NCBI RefSeq assembly: GCF_037055325.1
Contig: NZ_CP146373.1
Span: 3,162,001 to 3,226,000, forward strand
Source of the DNA: Arachnia propionica
GTDB taxonomy: Bacteria > Actinomycetota > Actinomycetes > Propionibacteriales > Propionibacteriaceae
Reading direction: 5' to 3'
Length of the DNA: 64,000 nucleotides
Within the stretch, counting starts at the first letter, position 1. Each line of letters begins with the position of its first letter. The position numbers and the translations under genes are program-made. The notes beneath the pieces were generated by a model. That model was not told where the DNA came from and did no database searches. It was given only the letters and a program-made list of their open reading frames with translations. Below, one piece after another: positions 1-8,868 of this stretch.

Positions 1-947
1 TCTGGCTGCCTTTCGCCGGGCTGGTGGCCTGGGCCTACGCCCAGGTGTCGATCTTCAACTACTGGTGCAACCGCCGCAAGAAGTACCGGCTGATGGGCAC
101 CAACCGGATCAACCAGCAGGCCACCACCGTCAGCACCCAGCTCGGCATGGGGTTCCTCCACTTCGGGACCACGGGACTGATCGTCTCCACGCTGCTGGGA
201 CAGCTGGCGGCTAGCTTCACCATGTGGCTCAAGAACCACTCCGAGGTGAAGGAACAGCCGATCGCCTCGCTGAAAGCCGTCGCCTCCGAACACAGGAAGA
301 TGCCGCTGGCAAACGCCCCGGTGGCAGCCCTCGACGCGGTTCGCACGGAGGGCACTCCGCTCATGATGGCCGCGATGTTCTCAACGGCAGCGACGGGCCA
401 GTTCGGGCAGGCCTGGAAACTGCTGCAAACCCCCGCCAGCCTGATCAACACGAGCCTGTCGCAGGTGTTCTTCAGGTCGTTGGCGACAACCCCCCGCGGT
501 CACATGTCGTCGCTGGTGCGTAAGAGCATTCTGCGTTCCGCACTCATCGGCGCGATCCCTTTCCTCATCATTTTCTTCGCCTCCCCGCCGCTGTTTCCTT
601 TCATATTCGGCGAGCGCTGGGCGGAGGCCGGTTTGATCGGCTCCGCCCTGGTTCCGTGGCTGTACGTGAACTTCATCACCTCACCAATCTCCATGTTGTT
701 CGTGGTAGCACGCAGACAGGGAATCCAGCTCTGGTTCGCAATCCCGTTCACCGCCACCCCGTTCGTGTCGATGTTCCTATTCCACGACACCATCCTCCAA
801 GGCATCTGGGCGCTGTCCCTGGCCATGGCGACGATGCTGCTGGTGTTCTTGGGGCTGGCGCTGTGGGTGGCGCACTCCTACGACCGGGAGGCCGAACCCG
901 AGGCCGACACGCCCGCCGAGCCCGCCGAGGAGCAGACCGCCGACTGA
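1..947 (+). CDS. Polysaccharide flippase (Wzx/MATE-like), 5' partial
   Basis: The 3' part of a polytopic membrane protein that enters the window already open (reading frame from base 3). About 314 residues are visible. They contain several hydrophobic helices separated by short basic loops and end in a Glu/Ala-rich cytoplasmic tail (EAEPEADTPAEPAEE). The motif FIFGERWAEAG is typical of the C-terminal half of oligosaccharide flippases, where the family has F-G-x-x-W. Such proteins flip undecaprenyl-linked glycan units to the outer face of the membrane. The neighbouring O-antigen-ligase-like protein and glycosyltransferases support this role. The true start lies upstream of the window. It could also be another MOP-superfamily exporter. 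Confidence 0.75.
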   Translation, partial: WLPFAGLVAWAYAQVSIFNYWCNRRKKYRLMGTNRINQQATTVSTQLGMGFLHFGTTGLIVSTLLGQLAASFTMWLKNHSEVKEQPIASLKAVASEHRKMPLANAPVAALDAVRTEGTPLMMAAMFSTAATGQFGQAWKLLQTPASLINTSLSQVFFRSLATTPRGHMSSLVRKSILRSALIGAIPFLIIFFASPPLFPFIFGERWAEAGLIGSALVPWLYVNFITSPISMLFVVARRQGIQLWFAIPFTATPFVSMFLFHDTILQGIWALSLAMATMLLVFLGLALWVAHSYDREAEPEADTPAEPAEEQTAD

Positions 948-1204
948 CCGGCGGGCCGTCTTCTTGAGACTTGTTCCACCGCCCGGAGCGCGGCTCCTCG
1001 CAGCCCGGTCCAGCTTTCAGGTGCCTCCACCACGCGGCACAGTCGCTCCACTTCCGCGTCTGCCCCGCTCGGGCTGAGCAGGTCGTAGGTCACCACACAG
1101 TTCCACGAGCCCTTGTCGAGGGGCGGGGTCTGCGGATCATGAACCGTCGGGCCGAGGCCTTCGAGCTGATCCGCGTGGTGTTCTGACCCCCGCGGGGTTG
1201 CCGG
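948..1204. other. Convergent gap with an open frame beyond the dehydratase stop
   Basis: A 257-bp gap between two converging genes. On the minus strand the frame of the dehydratase gene stays open after its TGA (1205-1207) down to position 878. It has GC-rich third positions and a protein-like composition (for example SWNCVVTYDLL) but no credible start or ribosome-binding site. On the plus strand a 71-codon frame (971-1186) is also open and ends in AFELIRVVF. Neither product is recognised and the two overlap, so neither is called as a gene. Confidence 0.3.
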
Positions 1205-3058
1205 TCAGCTCTCGGGGCGTTCCAGTTCGATGCCGTCGAGCCCCGCGCTGGCCTCCTGCCGCGACTTCTCCCGTGCTGCTTCCGCGTTGCGCTGATGGGT
1301 GAGCGTCGCCAGCGACTCCGGGTCGGAGCCATCGACGGTGTCCAACAGCGCCGGGTCGAGCGGCGGGACGCTGACCCGGTTGATCAGCTCGTGGCTGGTG
1401 GCGGTGCGTTCCTCGTCGCCGCTGAATAGCACCTCGTGCATCTTCTCGTTGGGACGCAGACCCGTGAAGATGATCTTGATGTCCTTCCCGGAGCGGCGGA
1501 TGAGACCCTTGGCGACGTCGAGGATGCGCACGGGTTCGCCCATGTCGAGCACCAGCACGTCGGCGGGCCGCCCGATGGCGCCGGCCTGGATGGTCAGCTC
1601 GCAGGCCTCCGGAATGGTCATGAAGTAGCGGGTGATGTCGGGGTGGGTGACGGTCAGCGGCCCTCCCGCCTCGATCTGAGCGGTGAAGGTGTGCAGCATC
1701 GAGCCACGCGAACCCAGCACGTTGCCGAACCGCACCGAAAGCCAGGTGCGTCCCGTCTTGTGGGCGTAGAACGCGGTCAGTTCCTCGGCCAGGCGTTTGG
1801 TTTTGCCCAGCACGCTGGTGGCGTCGGCGGCTTTGTCGGTGGAGACGTTGACGAGCCGCTGCACCCCGTACTTCTCGGCTGCGCGCAGCACGTTGAGGGT
1901 GCCGAGGGTGTTGGTCTTCCAGCCTTCGAGGGGGTACTGCTCCAGCATCGGGAGGTGCTTGAGTGCCGCGGCGTGGAAGAGCACGTCGGGGCGGTGATCG
2001 GCGAACACCTTGTCGAGGGCGTCGTAGTCGCGGATGTCGCACAGCACCATGTTCGGGGTGTCCAAGAGACCCTGGTTAAAGATCGACAGCTGCGTTCCGT
2101 GCAGACCGGACTCGTCGCGATCCAGCATCACGAGTTCCTTGGGTCCGAAACGGTAGACCTGCCGCGCTATCTCAGAGCCGATCGACCCGCCCGCGCCGGT
2201 GATGAGCACGACCTTCCCGGACAGGTAGTCGGCGATCTCACCCAGGTTGGTCTGGATCTGGGCGCGACCCAGCAGGTCGGTGACATCGAGGGCATGAAGG
2301 TTGGACAGCTGCACCTGTCCGCTGACGATCTCGCGGGTCGGCGGCATGACGAGGACGTTCAGGTCGGCCTCGTCGGCGATCGCGGAGATCTCGCGCATGA
2401 ACTGCCGATCCGCCGTCGGGATGGCGACGATCACGGTGCGGGCCCCGTTCCGGGAGGCGGCGTCCACGAGATTCTCGCGCGTGCCGAGCACCTTCGCACC
2501 GGAGATGTGAAGGTTCTTGCGACTCGGGTCGTCGTCGATGAAACCGACGATGCGATAGGGGGCGTCGGGGTCGTACTCGAGGAGCCGTCCGAGCTGCTGA
2601 CCCGCATTGCCGGCGCCGTAGACGATCACCGGCTCCCCGGACGAGTCGTGCCGCGACGGTCGCATCATGGAGCGGGCGATGAACCGACCGGCTGCCATGA
2701 GGATCACCGCGACGAAGGGCACCGTGAAGGTCACGACCCTGGGGTAGGTGGAGGGGGCGTAGAGGGCGAACAGCACCGCGAGTCCAGCGCCGATGCCCAG
2801 CGCCACGACCGCGAGGAGCGCGGTTTCCTCGAACGACGCGATGCCGTGCCTTCCCCGGTAGAGCTTGGTGGCGAACCCGATCGCGATCTGCAGCACCATC
2901 GCGGAGGCCGCGTAGATGAAGACGATCTGGGTCTGTTCGCCGGTGAGGACGAAGTTGTAGCGGGTCAGCACGAGACCCAGGGCGGCAACCGCCCAGGTCA
3001 GGGCATCCCAGACCGCCAGGCCGGTCCGCACCAGACCGACGCGATTACTCTTGCTCAA
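1205..3058 (-). CDS. Membrane UDP-sugar 4,6-dehydratase (PglF/CapD/WbpM-like)
   Basis: A 617-residue protein with four N-terminal membrane helices, a first Rossmann-like region (VYGAGNAGQQLGR, about residues 145-160) and a second SDR domain with the glycine motif ITGAGGSIGSEIARQ (about residues 285-300). This is the usual length and order for PglF/CapD/WbpM membrane nucleotide-sugar dehydratases, which make UDP-4-keto-6-deoxy-HexNAc. The catalytic segment is DKAADATSVLGKTKR. As in this subgroup, the Tyr of the classical YxxxK is replaced (here by Leu). The start is TTG, preceded by GAGGAG about 7 bases upstream. With the aminotransferase at 6960 and sugar transferase at 8114 it fits a bacillosamine-like pathway. 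Confidence 0.9.
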   Translation of the reverse strand: MSKSNRVGLVRTGLAVWDALTWAVAALGLVLTRYNFVLTGEQTQIVFIYAASAMVLQIAIGFATKLYRGRHGIASFEETALLAVVALGIGAGLAVLFALYAPSTYPRVVTFTVPFVAVILMAAGRFIARSMMRPSRHDSSGEPVIVYGAGNAGQQLGRLLEYDPDAPYRIVGFIDDDPSRKNLHISGAKVLGTRENLVDAASRNGARTVIVAIPTADRQFMREISAIADEADLNVLVMPPTREIVSGQVQLSNLHALDVTDLLGRAQIQTNLGEIADYLSGKVVLITGAGGSIGSEIARQVYRFGPKELVMLDRDESGLHGTQLSIFNQGLLDTPNMVLCDIRDYDALDKVFADHRPDVLFHAAALKHLPMLEQYPLEGWKTNTLGTLNVLRAAEKYGVQRLVNVSTDKAADATSVLGKTKRLAEELTAFYAHKTGRTWLSVRFGNVLGSRGSMLHTFTAQIEAGGPLTVTHPDITRYFMTIPEACELTIQAGAIGRPADVLVLDMGEPVRILDVAKGLIRRSGKDIKIIFTGLRPNEKMHEVLFSGDEERTATSHELINRVSVPPLDPALLDTVDGSDPESLATLTHQRNAEAAREKSRQEASAGLDGIELERPES

Positions 3059-3205
3059 CCTTCACTCCTCACACCGGGAACTTCAAGCGCGATCCTATCG
3101 TGGCCGGCGGGACCAACCGTCCGTCCGGACCCTGTGCCCCGACCGGAAAAGCGTGCCGCGTGGTAGCGTTGCGGCATTGTTCCGACCCGGTTTCGAGAGG
3201 TGATG

Positions 3206-4531
3206 GTGCCCGAGCGCGACGCCCCGACCAGCGGCTGGCGCATGCTCGGGGTCATCGTTTCGTGTGGCATCGTCCCCCTGATCTTGCTCTTCGGCATGGT
3301 CGATTCGCGGCGGATGCCGAACGGCCAGTTCGGCCCGTGGACACTTTTCCTGATCGTCGGTGGCGTGGCCGTCGCCGTCGGGGTGCCGCTGGCGTTGAAG
3401 GCAGGGGCCTGGGCGCGCACCTCCCGTCCCGGACGGTGGCTGGTCGCGACCTTCGCAGCGCTGATCGCCTGGGGAATCGTCTCGGGTCTCACCCACGTCC
3501 AGGTCGCCTACGAACGTCTCGGGTCGCGAGGTTCGGTCGTTGTCCCCCACGCCTACGTGCTGGTGCCGATGCTGAGCGCGCTGATCGCCTGTCTGACGGG
3601 CTGGGCCGTCGCCCACGCCGTCGAACGACAGCTCCTACCCGCCCTGCTGGCCAGCGTCGGCTGGGCGGTCCTGGCGGTGGTGGCCGTGGCGCTGGCCCGG
3701 ATGGCGATCAGCGGCACCTGGGGACAGCGTCTCAACACCCCCCTGGCGGGGGCGGCGAGCGTCCATGTCGCGTTGCTGCTGGGTGCGGCGGGTTTCCTGG
3801 GGTTGGCGGCTGCGGGCCGGGCGCGTGCGGTGAACGTGACCGCGGCGTGTGCCAGCCTGCTGGGTTTGTTCCTGACTGCCTCCCGGGCGGGGGTGGCCTC
3901 GGCGGGGGTGCTGCTCCTGGTGCTCCTGCTCAGGTGGCGTCCGCGACGGCACGCCGTCGCTTTCCGACTGGCCCTGGGTGGGGTCGCGGTGGTGGCGGTC
4001 GTGGGATTGGCGGTGCTGCACCCCGAGTTCTCGCGGCTGCTGAGCCTCACCGATGAGTACCGGGCCAGGAACACCGAGACGGGACTGGCGGCCGTGTCCC
4101 AGAACCTCGTGACGCTGCTATTCGGCACGGGCGAGGCGACGATGTGGCCGTGGATGGCCTACGAGTCCGCTCTGGTGCATCTCGAACCCGACTGGGATCT
4201 GTGGACCCCGTTCGGCCCGGTGCTGCCGAACCCGCATTCGACCTATCTGTGGGCGTTCGTCGAACTGGGGGGTGTGGGTCTGGTGCTGCTGCTGGCCGCC
4301 TTGTGGCCGGTAGTGCGGGGCGGGCTGCGTCGGGGACTTCCGCCGCTGGTGGCCCCGCTGGCGATGGCGCTGCTGCTGTCGCTGGTCTCGTTCGCCACCG
4401 ACACCCACCTGGTCAAGAACTTCCCCGTCGCCCTGGTGTGGTGGTTCGGGGCCTTCGTGTTGGTGCGCGTCATCACCGAGGACGACGGAGCCGGGGCCGA
4501 GATCCCCGTCGAGGAAAGGAAGAGGTCGTGA
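3206..4531 (+). CDS. O-antigen ligase/polymerase-like membrane protein
   Basis: About 441 residues with ten or more hydrophobic segments. Near the C-terminus lies a large external loop followed by NPHSTYLWAFVELGGVG, matching the H-x-x-Y-L-x-x-x-x-E-x-G signature of the O-antigen ligase (Wzy_C/WaaL-like) family. A role in ligating or polymerising lipid-linked glycans at the outer membrane face is inferred from this and from the flanking glycosyltransferases. Start: GTG 3200, ATG 3203 and GTG 3206 are in frame. GAGAGG at 3195-3200 is best spaced for 3206. A TAGCGT -10-like box lies at 3164-3169. The gene ends in a GTGA overlap with the next one, implying translational coupling. Confidence 0.8.
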   Translation: MPERDAPTSGWRMLGVIVSCGIVPLILLFGMVDSRRMPNGQFGPWTLFLIVGGVAVAVGVPLALKAGAWARTSRPGRWLVATFAALIAWGIVSGLTHVQVAYERLGSRGSVVVPHAYVLVPMLSALIACLTGWAVAHAVERQLLPALLASVGWAVLAVVAVALARMAISGTWGQRLNTPLAGAASVHVALLLGAAGFLGLAAAGRARAVNVTAACASLLGLFLTASRAGVASAGVLLLVLLLRWRPRRHAVAFRLALGGVAVVAVVGLAVLHPEFSRLLSLTDEYRARNTETGLAAVSQNLVTLLFGTGEATMWPWMAYESALVHLEPDWDLWTPFGPVLPNPHSTYLWAFVELGGVGLVLLLAALWPVVRGGLRRGLPPLVAPLAMALLLSLVSFATDTHLVKNFPVALVWWFGAFVLVRVITEDDGAGAEIPVEERKRS

Positions 4532-5607
4532 GAATCCTGCTGCTGGGTAACGCCGCGTCGATACACACCGTGAAGTGGATCAACGGGTTGGCCTCCCGCG
4601 GCCACGAGGTCCACCTGGCCACCCAGGACGACGCCGCCGAGCACCGGATCTCGGACGAGGTGACGGTCCACCGGATGCGTCACGGCGGCGGGCTCGGGTA
4701 TTTCCGCAACTCCGGTCAGCTGCGGCGGCTCGTCGCAGAGATCAGACCGGACGTGGTCAACGCCCACTACGCCAGCGGCTACGGCACCACCCTCAACCTC
4801 GCCCGCTTGAAGGTTCCCACGGTCATGAACGTGTGGGGTTCGGACGTCTACGACTTTCCCCACGTCTCGTGGCTGCACCGGGCGTTGATCCGTTCAAACC
4901 TGCGCCGCCCCACCCGGATCGCGTCGACGAGCCGCTGCATGGCCAGGGAGATCCTTCCCCTCATCGAAAACCGCGACGTCGCGATCACACCCTTCGGCGT
5001 GGACGTGACGGTCTTCTCCCCACCGGAACCCGACGAGCGACCGACGGGACTGATCGGAACCATCAAGAAACTCGACTCCAAGTACGGCATCGACACCCTC
5101 ATCGAGGCGTTCGCGAAGCTGGACTCGCGGATACGACTCGTGATCGCGGGCAGCGGTCCGGACCGGGAGTCCCTGGAGGCCCTGGCTACCCGGCTCGGGG
5201 TCCAGGATCGCGTCGATTTCCTGGGGGCGATCCCGAACTCGGAGGTCCCCGACCTGCTGCGTCGGCTGGACGTCTACGTCGCCCTGAGTCGCCTGGACTC
5301 GGAAAGTTTCGGGGTGGCGATCGTGGAGGCCGCGGCCTGTTCCTGTCCGACGCTCGTCTCCGATGCCGCCGGGCCCGCCGAGGTGGTCGAGAACGAAACG
5401 ACGGGGATCATCGTTGCCCGCGACGACCCGGACGCGGCCGCCGCGGCCCTGACCCGGCTGTTGCAGGACCCCGGCTTGGCGCGGGCCATGGGCGAGGCTG
5501 GCAGGCGCCACGTGGTCGCCAACTACTCGTGGGATCACTGCCTGGACGTGATGGAGGGCGTCTACGAGACCGCCATCGCCGACCACCGGGCCGGCAGGCG
5601 ACGCTGA
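4528..5607 (+). CDS. GT4-family glycosyltransferase
   Basis: A 359-residue GT-B fold retaining glycosyltransferase. It begins VRILLLGNAASIHTVKW, the classic N-terminal strand and donor-loop start, and carries the E-x7-E-like nucleotide-sugar binding motif SESFGVAIVEAAAC near residue 260. The central RLVIAGSGPDRESLE is typical of Glycos_transf_1. It probably adds one sugar to the lipid-linked glycan in the cytoplasm; donor and acceptor cannot be read from sequence. The start is GTG 4528, overlapping the upstream stop (GTGA) and preceded by GGAAAGGAAGAGG. An earlier in-frame start at 4144 lies inside the upstream gene and is rejected. Confidence 0.9.
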   Translation: MRILLLGNAASIHTVKWINGLASRGHEVHLATQDDAAEHRISDEVTVHRMRHGGGLGYFRNSGQLRRLVAEIRPDVVNAHYASGYGTTLNLARLKVPTVMNVWGSDVYDFPHVSWLHRALIRSNLRRPTRIASTSRCMAREILPLIENRDVAITPFGVDVTVFSPPEPDERPTGLIGTIKKLDSKYGIDTLIEAFAKLDSRIRLVIAGSGPDRESLEALATRLGVQDRVDFLGAIPNSEVPDLLRRLDVYVALSRLDSESFGVAIVEAAACSCPTLVSDAAGPAEVVENETTGIIVARDDPDAAAAALTRLLQDPGLARAMGEAGRRHVVANYSWDHCLDVMEGVYETAIADHRAGRRR

Positions 5608-5653
5608 GAGGCGCGACGGGGTAGCATCGTCGGCCACCACAGGAAGGATCCCC

Positions 5654-6907
5654 ATGAGCGCAGCACCGAGCCCCCGGGACTCGCATCGTCACGTCTGGAT
5701 CGTCAACCACTACGCCGATATTCCTTCCAAGGACGGCGGATCCGCGCGGCACCTGGACCTGGCCCGTTACCTGCCGGAGCACGGGTGGTCGGCCTGCCTG
5801 ATCGTCGCCAGCACCACCTACCCGCAGGGGAAGCAGGCGATGAAGGGGTTCCGCCTCAGGAAGATCACCGAGGAGCTCGGCGTGCCGGCGTTGTGGGTGC
5901 GCACCATGGCCTACGGCACCTCGACGGCCCTGCGTTTCGTCGGGATGGTGATCTTCGCCCTGATGACCCTGATGCCCGGCATGACCCGCGGGTTGCGCCG
6001 CCCCGACGTGGTGATCGGCAGCACCGTGCATCCGTTCGCAGCCTGGGCGGGCATGCGACTGGCCCGCCGATACCGGGTGCCGTTCATCTACGAGATCCGC
6101 GACGTCTGGCCCGAGACCTTGATCCATCTCGGCAAGCTGTCGGAGAACAGCCCGCTGGCGAAGGTGATGTCGCGGTTGTCGCTGACGCTGTGCCGCAAGG
6201 CCTCGCTGGTGCTGTCCCCGCTGCCCCACGTCGACGAGTACCTGCGGGAGAACGGCATGCCCGACAAACCCTTCCTGTGGGTCTCCAACGGTTTCGACGG
6301 CGCCCCGGAGGATCCCGAACCGACCCTGCCGGAACGCGACACCTTCACCTTCATGTACCTCGGCAACCACAGCACCGGCGATGTCCTGGACGGCGTGATC
6401 GAGGCCTTCGACAAGGCCAGCACCGCCCGCCCCGACCTGGAACTGAGGTTGCGGCTCGTCGGCGACGGCACCCTCAAACCGGAGTTGCAGAAACAGGCCG
6501 CGGCCCTCCCGTCGGCGGCGAACATCATCTTCGACGACTGGATTGCCCCGACGAAGGTGCTGGAGCGTTCCCGGGAGGCCGACTGCCTGACGGGCAGCCT
6601 CCTCGACAGTCCCCTCTACCGCTACGGGATCAGCCTGAACAAGATGTTCAGCTACATGTACGCCTTCCGTCCGGTGGTGTTTGCCACCAGCGCTCCGAAC
6701 AACCCGGTGCGCGAGGCGGATTCCGGGATCGTCGTGGCGGGCGACGACCGGGAAGCCTTGGCTGAGGCGATGGTGGAGATGGCCTCCGCCCCGATCGAGC
6801 GGCGCAGGCAGTGGGCGAGGAACGGGTACCGTCACCTGCAGGAGCACTACACCCCGCGGATCCTCGCGGGCCTGCTCGCCGAGGGTCTCGACTCGGTGAC
6901 CCGCTGA
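5654..6907 (+). CDS. GT4 glycosyltransferase (WbuB-like)
   Basis: A 417-residue glycosyltransferase with N-terminal HVWIVNHYADIPSKDGGSAR and, near residue 150, IYEIRDVWPETL. That D-x-W-P block is characteristic of the WbuB/WcaI-like GT4 subgroup acting on amino- or deoxy-sugars in O-antigen and capsule pathways. The C-terminal half has a GT-B donor-binding domain (FMYLGNHSTGDVLDG). AGGAAGG lies about 7 bases before the ATG, and a TAGCAT -10-like box (5622-5627) suggests a local promoter in the 46-bp gap. The linkage formed is unknown. Confidence 0.88.
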   Translation: MSAAPSPRDSHRHVWIVNHYADIPSKDGGSARHLDLARYLPEHGWSACLIVASTTYPQGKQAMKGFRLRKITEELGVPALWVRTMAYGTSTALRFVGMVIFALMTLMPGMTRGLRRPDVVIGSTVHPFAAWAGMRLARRYRVPFIYEIRDVWPETLIHLGKLSENSPLAKVMSRLSLTLCRKASLVLSPLPHVDEYLRENGMPDKPFLWVSNGFDGAPEDPEPTLPERDTFTFMYLGNHSTGDVLDGVIEAFDKASTARPDLELRLRLVGDGTLKPELQKQAAALPSAANIIFDDWIAPTKVLERSREADCLTGSLLDSPLYRYGISLNKMFSYMYAFRPVVFATSAPNNPVREADSGIVVAGDDREALAEAMVEMASAPIERRRQWARNGYRHLQEHYTPRILAGLLAEGLDSVTR

Positions 6908-6959
6908 GAGCTTCCGCGCACGAATGCCGCCGCGGGCCGGGGAAAGGTATCCTCGGCCC

Positions 6960-8117
6960 GTGACCGAACGCATCTTCCTCTCCCCACCCGACATGACCTC
7001 CCTGGAGCAGGAGGCGCTGTCCCGCGCCTTCGCGGGGGGCTGGATCGCGCCGCTGGGTCCGGAGGTGGACGCGTTCGAGGCGGAACTGGCCGCCTACTGC
7101 GACCGCAAGCACGCCGTCGCCTTGTCTTCCGGCACCGCGGCTTTGCACCTGGCGGGCCTCACCCTGGGTTTCGCACCGGGGGACGTGGTGGTCACCGCGT
7201 CGATGACGTTCGCCGCCACCACCAACGCGATCCTCTACACGGGTGCCACCCCCGTGCTGGTGGACTCCACCCCCGAGGGTGACATCGACGTGGAACTGAC
7301 CCGCAGGGCCGTCGCCGAGCAGCGGGACAAGGGACGCAACGTCGTCGCGATCGTGCCCGTCGACCTGCTGGGCCACGTCGTCGACCAGGAGGGCCTCAGG
7401 TCGGTGGCCGACGAATTCGGGGTGCGCATCCTTAGCGACGCCGCCGAGTCGCTGGGTGCGGTGCACAAGGGCCGGCCCGCCGCGGCCTACGGGGACCTGG
7501 CAGCCGTGTCCTTCAACGGCAACAAGGTGATGACCACCTCCGGTGGTGGCGCGGTGCTCACCGACGATGCGGAGCACGCCTCCCACATCCGCTACCTCGC
7601 CACCCAGGCCCGCCAGCCGGTGCTGCACTACGAACACACCGACGTCGGCTACAACTACCGCATGTCGAACCTGCTGGCCGCGCTGGGACGCTCCCAGCTG
7701 GAGCGACTGCCCCAGATGCTGGAGCGTCGCCGCCAGCACCGCCTGTTCTACCGCGCCCTGTTCGACGGGGTCCCGGGGGTCACGTTCTTCGGACAACCCG
7801 ACGGTTCGGAACACCCCATCGGCCAAGGCGACCACGACAACTTCTGGTTGACCTCGATCGTCATCGACCCGCAGGTCGCGGGCTTCTCCCGTGACGACGT
7901 GATCACGGCCCTGGCCGACGACAACATCGAGTCGCGGCCGCTGTGGAAACCGATGCACCTGCAACCGGTGTTCCAGCACCTCGACGCCTACGTCAACGGC
8001 AACTCCGAGCGCCTGTTCACCAACGGCGTCTCCCTGCCGAGCGGATCCGCCCTCGACGACGCCGCCATGGAACGCGTCGCCGCCCGGTTGCGCGCAGTCA
8101 TCGGACGGTCCCGATGA
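6960..8117 (+). CDS. DegT/DnrJ/EryC1/StrS aminotransferase (PglE-like)
   Basis: A 385-residue PLP-dependent sugar aminotransferase. The N-terminus TERIFLSPPDMTSLEQEA and GGWIAPLGPEVDAFE match UDP-4-keto-6-deoxy-GlcNAc aminotransferases of the PglE type. Cofactor residues are visible: SSGTAALHL, DAAESLGA (pyridine-nitrogen Asp) and FNGNKVMTTSGGG with the Schiff-base Lys. It would convert the product of the dehydratase at 1205 to a 4-amino sugar. The start is GTG 6960, six bases after a TATCCT box (6948-6953), suggesting a leaderless mRNA; this also gives the family-typical N-terminus. It overlaps the next gene (ATGA). Confidence 0.9.
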   Translation: MTERIFLSPPDMTSLEQEALSRAFAGGWIAPLGPEVDAFEAELAAYCDRKHAVALSSGTAALHLAGLTLGFAPGDVVVTASMTFAATTNAILYTGATPVLVDSTPEGDIDVELTRRAVAEQRDKGRNVVAIVPVDLLGHVVDQEGLRSVADEFGVRILSDAAESLGAVHKGRPAAAYGDLAAVSFNGNKVMTTSGGGAVLTDDAEHASHIRYLATQARQPVLHYEHTDVGYNYRMSNLLAALGRSQLERLPQMLERRRQHRLFYRALFDGVPGVTFFGQPDGSEHPIGQGDHDNFWLTSIVIDPQVAGFSRDDVITALADDNIESRPLWKPMHLQPVFQHLDAYVNGNSERLFTNGVSLPSGSALDDAAMERVAARLRAVIGRSR

Positions 8118-8731
8118 AACGCCGCCCCTACGACTTCGTCAAACGGGCCATCGACATCCTGATCGCGGGCCTGGCGCTGATCCTGAGCCTCCCGATCCAG
8201 CTGGTGGTAGCGCTGCTGGTGCGCATCAATCTGGGTTCCCCGGTGCTGTTCACGCAGCAGAGGCCAGGCCGGAGCGGTCGCATGTTCACGATGTACAAGT
8301 TCCGCACCATGCGCGACATCACCGAGGATCTCGTCAGCGACGAGGACCGCATTACCCCGTTCGGTTCGTGGTTGCGCTCCACCAGCCTCGACGAGCTCCC
8401 CGAGCTGCTCAACGTCCTCAAGGGAGACATGTCGATCGTGGGTCCCAGGCCCCTGCTGCCCGAATATCTGCCGCTGTACACGGCTCGTCAGGCCCGCCGC
8501 CACGAGGTGCGGCCCGGGGTGACGGGCCTGGCGCAGGTCAAGGGCCGCAACGCGATGCCGTGGGCGGAACGTCTGGCCTGGGACGTGCGCTACGTCGAGA
8601 CCCGCTCCTTCGCCCTCGACTGCCGTATCGTCCTGGACACCTTCAAGGTGGTGCTCGCACGCGAGGGCATCACCGAGGAGGGGCAGGTGGCCATGACCGA
8701 CTTCGAGGGCGCCCCGGACGTGGAGGTCTGA
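8114..8731 (+). CDS. Undecaprenyl-phosphate sugar-1-phosphate transferase (PglC-like)
   Basis: A 205-residue bacterial sugar transferase of the short monotopic type (PglC size). It has one N-terminal hydrophobic hairpin (IDILIAGLALILSLPIQLVV) and the catalytic core with TSLDELPELLNVLKGDMS, GPRPLLPEYL and RPGVTGLAQVKGRN; the D-E pair in LDELPE is the active site. It transfers a sugar phosphate from the UDP-sugar to undecaprenyl phosphate at the inner membrane face, starting glycan assembly. The ATG overlaps the upstream stop, so it is coupled to the aminotransferase. No PglD-like acetyltransferase is seen in the window. Confidence 0.93.
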   Translation: MKRRPYDFVKRAIDILIAGLALILSLPIQLVVALLVRINLGSPVLFTQQRPGRSGRMFTMYKFRTMRDITEDLVSDEDRITPFGSWLRSTSLDELPELLNVLKGDMSIVGPRPLLPEYLPLYTARQARRHEVRPGVTGLAQVKGRNAMPWAERLAWDVRYVETRSFALDCRIVLDTFKVVLAREGITEEGQVAMTDFEGAPDVEV

Positions 8732-8868
8732 CGAATCGCCCATGTCGTGGACATTGTTTCGGTTCTCTTCTCGGGCGTACTAGGTTGAAGCGTTCGTCGT
8801 GAAGGTTCCGCGCGTCCTGGGGCACCGCCCGGCCGTGGAACCTCGCAAAACCCTCGGAGCTGAATTCA

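Noticed and set aside
1436-3166. Long plus-strand open frame of 576 codons
   Set aside because: Exact antisense of the dehydratase gene; the composition (His/Gly/Val/Asp-rich) is that of an antisense frame in GC-rich DNA.
5408-6994. Long minus-strand open frame of 528 codons
   Set aside because: Antisense to two glycosyltransferase genes with clear domains; no start context or family match.
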